Source: an uncultured Bacilli bacterium (GTDB lineage Bacteria; Bacillota_I; Bacilli_A; RF39; UBA660). From it: a stretch of 13,596 bases of DNA. Made by a program: the position numbers and the translations under genes. The stretch spans positions 1 to 13,596 of the forward strand of contig CANQBY010000014.1 in the NCBI GenBank assembly GCA_947589695.1. The letters run 5' to 3'. How positions within the stretch are numbered: the stretch's first letter is position 1; each line of letters begins with the position of its first letter. This document shows positions 13,571-13,596 of this stretch, in pieces. The notes below the pieces were generated by a model, which saw only the letters and a program-made list of their open reading frames with translations, was not told the DNA's origin and made no database searches.

Positions 13571-13596
13571 GATTAATGAAAAAATAAAAACCTTGA

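Noticed and set aside
1..13596. Use of genetic code 4 (TGA as Trp), since no gene here ends in TGA
   Set aside because: All tryptophans in the conserved genes are TGG and no conserved domain is interrupted by TGA; absence of TGA stops in a dozen genes fits AT-rich bias.

Overview
This is an AT-rich (roughly 28% GC by eye), low-GC Gram-positive chromosome segment. It probably comes from a gut-type member of the Bacilli (Erysipelotrichales/RF39-like relatives) or a similar Firmicute. Supporting signs are strong AGGAGG ribosome binding sites, extended -10 promoters, a CwlD-like cortex amidase that suggests a spore-forming ancestry, and a multi-LysM cell-wall hydrolase. Every tryptophan is TGG and the conserved genes are unbroken when TGA is read as stop, so the code looks standard. 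No gene here happens to end in TGA.

Positions 1-6111 look like the right end of one or more integrated elements driven by a large serine recombinase. They contain the 3' part of a recombinase gene (1-840), a KAP-family P-loop NTPase (922-2196), a 21-bp junction motif (2209-2229), a decayed stretch (2230-2560), an AAA_14/DUF4143 ATPase (2566-3849), a decayed second copy of the recombinase 3' end (about 3866-3975) and a FokI-like PD-(D/E)XK nuclease with winged-helix repeats (4029-6086). A second copy of the junction motif (6091-6111) is fused directly to the headless 3' half of a LysM N-acetylmuramoyl-L-alanine amidase (6101-7045). The same order therefore occurs twice: recombinase 3' end, shared 20-bp box, AGGAGG, one defence-like cargo gene, TACACATTGAC junction motif. 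I read this as tandem or successive insertions of related serine-recombinase elements into the amidase gene, each with a single swappable cargo gene next to the attachment site.

From 7046 onward the DNA looks like ordinary chromosome. A dUTPase has its own promoter and terminator (7110-7553). A minus-strand operon runs abi (Abi_2 HEPN-like) - htrA - nagZ from 11077 down to 7842, with a 1-nt gap between the first two genes. A zinc-dependent phospholipase C-type gene (11225-12178) is divergent from that operon and overlaps tail-to-tail with a minus-strand cwlD-like amidase (12175-12822). A 437-bp AT-rich, repeat-bearing gap precedes a small XRE-type regulator (13260-13523), which ends in a strong terminator.

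Three genes are of defence type by family (KAP NTPase, FokI-like nuclease, Abi_2) and a fourth (AAA_14/DUF4143) is commonly found in accessory DNA. The rest concern nucleotide sanitation, cell-wall turnover or recycling, and envelope proteolysis.
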